This document shows, one piece after another, positions 58,992 to 61,031 of a stretch of DNA of 61,031 bases (positions are counted from its first letter, which is position 1; every line of letters starts with the position of its first letter). A program made the position numbers and the translations under genes. The notes beneath the pieces were generated by a model, which was given only the letters and a program-made list of their open reading frames with translations, made no database searches and was not told the origin of the DNA. Source of the stretch: Planctomycetota bacterium (lineage in GTDB: Bacteria; Planctomycetota; PLA2; JAEUHO01); contig JASJAY010000074.1 in the NCBI GenBank assembly GCA_030066775.1, positions 1 through 61,031 on the forward strand, read 5' to 3'.

Positions 58992-61031
58992 CTAGCGCTG
59001 CGCTTTGCGCGCCTCGGCGGTCAGCGCGCGCACGCCGCGCGCCTCGAGCAGCGCCGGGTGTTCGCGCAGGAGCGCTTCCAGCTCGGCGAGCCGTTGCTTC
59101 GACTCGGCGGCGTCGTCGAGCCTCTTGTGCGCCAGGCTGCGGACGGCCAGCTCCACGGCATGGAGTGCCGTCGGCTCGCCCTCGGCGTCTCCGATCCCGC
59201 GCGCATTGACCACGCGGCGGGCGTCGCCTCGGCGGAAGGCCCCGAGCATGCGCACGGTCGTGAGCTCCGGATCACGCGCGCGTGGGTTCTCGGCGTCGGT
59301 GCGCATCGTGTCGAGGATCGCCAGCATGCCGTCGTAGTCGGCGCGGGCTCGATCACGCGACAGGAACAGCGCCCATGCCCGTGTGATCAAGCCGTCGGGC
59401 GTCGATCGCGCGCGGTAGGCCGCATCGATCAGCGCCCGATGCGCGTCAGGTCCCATGCCGGTCTGCGCCCGTGCCGCCTCGATCACGGCGTCCGGATCGG
59501 CATCTGTCGTCTGAAGCGCGACCAGCGCATCCTCTGCCTTCCGGATGAGGTCGGCTCTGGCGTCGATCGCGTCGAGTCGGTCGCGGAAGGGGCGCGTCTC
59601 CCAGCGGCGGATGATGCCGCGTCCCTCGACCGTGACGAGTCGTTCCCCATCCGGGCTGAAGCGCGCGCCGCGCATCCAGCCCTGGCCGCCACGCAGCGTC
59701 GCGACCAGTCGGCCGCTGCCGACGTCCCACAGCTTTGCGGACCCATCGGCGCTACCGGCCGCGATGCGTGTCGCGTCGGGCAGGAACGTGACGGCCAGGT
59801 ACGCGTCCGCCATGCCCGCGGAGTCGGCCGTGAGGGCCCGGAAGGTGCGGACGGTCTCGCCCGTCTCGGTGTCCCAGATGCGGACCGTGCGATCCCACGA
59901 CGCGCTCACGAGGCGCCGGGTCCCCGGAAGGAACGCCAGGTCGGTGGCGATGCCCTTGTGGCCGGCCAGCTCGCGCTGCACGCGGAGGCTTGCTGGATCG
60001 AACAGCCGGATCAGGCCGTCGTGGTCACCCACGACGAGCAAGCCCCCGTCCTCGTGCGCGACGAGGGAGGACAGCCAGCCCTCGTACACGACCTGTTCCG
60101 CCACCAGCTCCCCGGTGGCGACGCTCCACTTGCGCAGGACGCCGTCGGTGCCGCCCGTGAACAGCACGGTGCCGTCCGCGGCGAATGCGACGCGTGCCGC
60201 GCGGTACCCCTCGTTCCGGACGGCTTGGATGCGGTGGAGCAGACGGTCCTCGGCGACGTCCCAGATCAGCACCTCCCCGGCATAGTCGCCGGAGGCTGCG
60301 TACGCCCCGTCCGCGCTGAACCGGATCGTGTGCACACTGCTTCGGTGGCCGAACCAGTTGCGGACCTCCTGGTGGGTCGTGCCATCGAAGACGCGCAGGA
60401 GGACGCCGCCCGCGACGTAGATCCGTCCATCGGGGGCGTACTCGAACGCATCGAACTGCTCGGAGGTTCCGCGCCAGAGATCCGGGTCGTGCCTTGCGGG
60501 CACGCGCCACTCGAGCACCGTTCCCCGTCGCGAGCCCGTCACGATGCGTTCACCCTCTGCATCGAACGCTGCGCAGGTGGTCACGCTGTCATTCCCGTAC
60601 GTGAGCAACCGTCGGCCCTCGATCGGATCCCAGACGTGGACGTACGGCCCGTCCGTCGTGAGGAGGCGCCCTCCGTTTCGCGTCACGGCGACCTGGGCGC
60701 GGCGCGATGGATGATCGTGTCCGAGGACGTGCACGAGCGCGCCATCGACCGCGCTGCGCAGCTCGACGTGCCCGTCGGAGGACGGCACCGCCAGAACCTG
60801 GCCGGTGAAGCGGAGCGAGGTGATCGCCTCGCGCCCGACGCGCGCGTCCCACGCGCGCGTACCGGTGGTCAGATCGAAGACGACGACGTTCGCGTCGTAG
60901 GTACCCACCGCGAGCTTGCGACCCGTCGCCTCGAACGCGAGGGCGTCGATCGGCGTCTCGAGGTCCTGCGTGAAGAGCTCGGCGCGGGTGACCGCATCGA
61001 CGACGTGTACGACGCCGTTCCGCCCCCCGTA
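58992..61031 (-). CDS. WD40-repeat protein, C-terminal part (start beyond window edge)
   Basis: At least 679 residues lie in the window; the frame is open through the right edge (first visible residues YGGRNGVVHVVDA). About eleven WD40 units are seen, for example LLTYGNDSVTTCAAFDAEGERIVTGS, HRSSVHTIRFSADGAYAASGDYAGEVLIWD, LVSASWDRTVRIWDTETGE and TRIAAGSADGSAKLWDVGSGR. The last ~230 residues are helical, TPR-like (DPDAVIEAARAQTG, LAELEALLREHPALLEARG). In planctomycetes such C-terminal halves often follow a Ser/Thr kinase domain, but that part is not visible here, so it is only a guess. Confidence 0.82.
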   Translation of the reverse strand, partial: YGGRNGVVHVVDAVTRAELFTQDLETPIDALAFEATGRKLAVGTYDANVVVFDLTTGTRAWDARVGREAITSLRFTGQVLAVPSSDGHVELRSAVDGALVHVLGHDHPSRRAQVAVTRNGGRLLTTDGPYVHVWDPIEGRRLLTYGNDSVTTCAAFDAEGERIVTGSRRGTVLEWRVPARHDPDLWRGTSEQFDAFEYAPDGRIYVAGGVLLRVFDGTTHQEVRNWFGHRSSVHTIRFSADGAYAASGDYAGEVLIWDVAEDRLLHRIQAVRNEGYRAARVAFAADGTVLFTGGTDGVLRKWSVATGELVAEQVVYEGWLSSLVAHEDGGLLVVGDHDGLIRLFDPASLRVQRELAGHKGIATDLAFLPGTRRLVSASWDRTVRIWDTETGETVRTFRALTADSAGMADAYLAVTFLPDATRIAAGSADGSAKLWDVGSGRLVATLRGGQGWMRGARFSPDGERLVTVEGRGIIRRWETRPFRDRLDAIDARADLIRKAEDALVALQTTDADPDAVIEAARAQTGMGPDAHRALIDAAYRARSTPDGLITRAWALFLSRDRARADYDGMLAILDTMRTDAENPRARDPELTTVRMLGAFRRGDARRVVNARGIGDAEGEPTALHAVELAVRSLAHKRLDDAAESKQRLAELEALLREHPALLEARGVRALTAEARKAQR

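Overview
The window is about 61 kb of very GC-rich bacterial chromosome, densely coded on both strands. I see no insertion sequence, phage gene, tRNA, rRNA or CRISPR array. Several traits point to Planctomycetota or a close relative, by inference only: a Ser/Thr kinase with AAA and TPR regions next to a divergent ECF sigma factor, long WD40 proteins including a WD40-caspase, exported proteins of unknown function, a DUF839/PhoX-type Tat protein, and duplicated secretin-like domains.

Layout. 1-5.6 kb: cystathionine beta-synthase-like enzyme (cut by the left edge), dienelactone hydrolase, methyltransferase, SDR oxidoreductase, a double Fe-S (Fer4_19 + CDGSH) protein, two lipoproteins and an ECF sigma factor. 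5.7-13.9 kb: the large kinase, peptidase E, a zinc-ribbon protein, a lipoprotein, a DUF899 thioredoxin-fold protein, a tyrosine phosphatase and a GT4 glycosyltransferase. 14-17.2 kb: an active HtrA-type protease followed by a lipoprotein with two catalytically dead trypsin-like domains and a PDZ domain. 17.2-17.8 kb: a gene-poor stretch full of inverted repeats, with a 12-nt perfect Shine-Dalgarno in front of an 11-codon frame. 17.8-25 kb: membrane protein, DUF839 protein, parvulin isomerase, nuclease, exported protein and an ECF sigma/FecR-like pair. 25-37.4 kb: ATP-dependent PEP carboxykinase, phosphotransferase, HEAT-repeat and polyglycine lipoproteins, gamma-glutamyltransferase with a GNAT acetyltransferase, a duplicated secretin-like protein and a REC-HATPase-cNMP regulator. 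37.5-41 kb: a 14-blade WD40 protein fused to a caspase domain.

The centrepiece is 41.1-57.7 kb. A hypA gene and a MinD/Mrp-type ATPase, both resembling the archaeal (Thermococcales) nickel-insertion pair, precede a 19-gene operon for a membrane-bound group 4 [NiFe] hydrogenase. The operon holds sulfhydrogenase beta/gamma-like electron-transfer subunits, a molybdopterin-family protein with Asp where formate dehydrogenases carry Cys/Sec, a four-cluster ferredoxin, a TPR protein, the hydrogenase core (NuoH/B/C/D-like, with all four NiFe cysteines), a complete Mrp-order Na+/H+ antiporter block with a split MrpA, a NuoI-like ferredoxin and the matching maturation protease. By family knowledge such complexes couple oxidation of a low-potential donor to H2 formation and Na+/H+ pumping. 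The input module here is unusual.

57.7-61 kb holds a beta-propeller lipoprotein and the C-terminal part of another WD40 protein that runs off the right edge.

A window-wide signal concerns gene starts. Genes inside operons mostly have good Shine-Dalgarno sites and ATGA-type overlaps. Many stand-alone genes instead lack one and carry a TAnnnT hexamer 6-8 nt before the start codon, which suggests widespread leaderless transcription.
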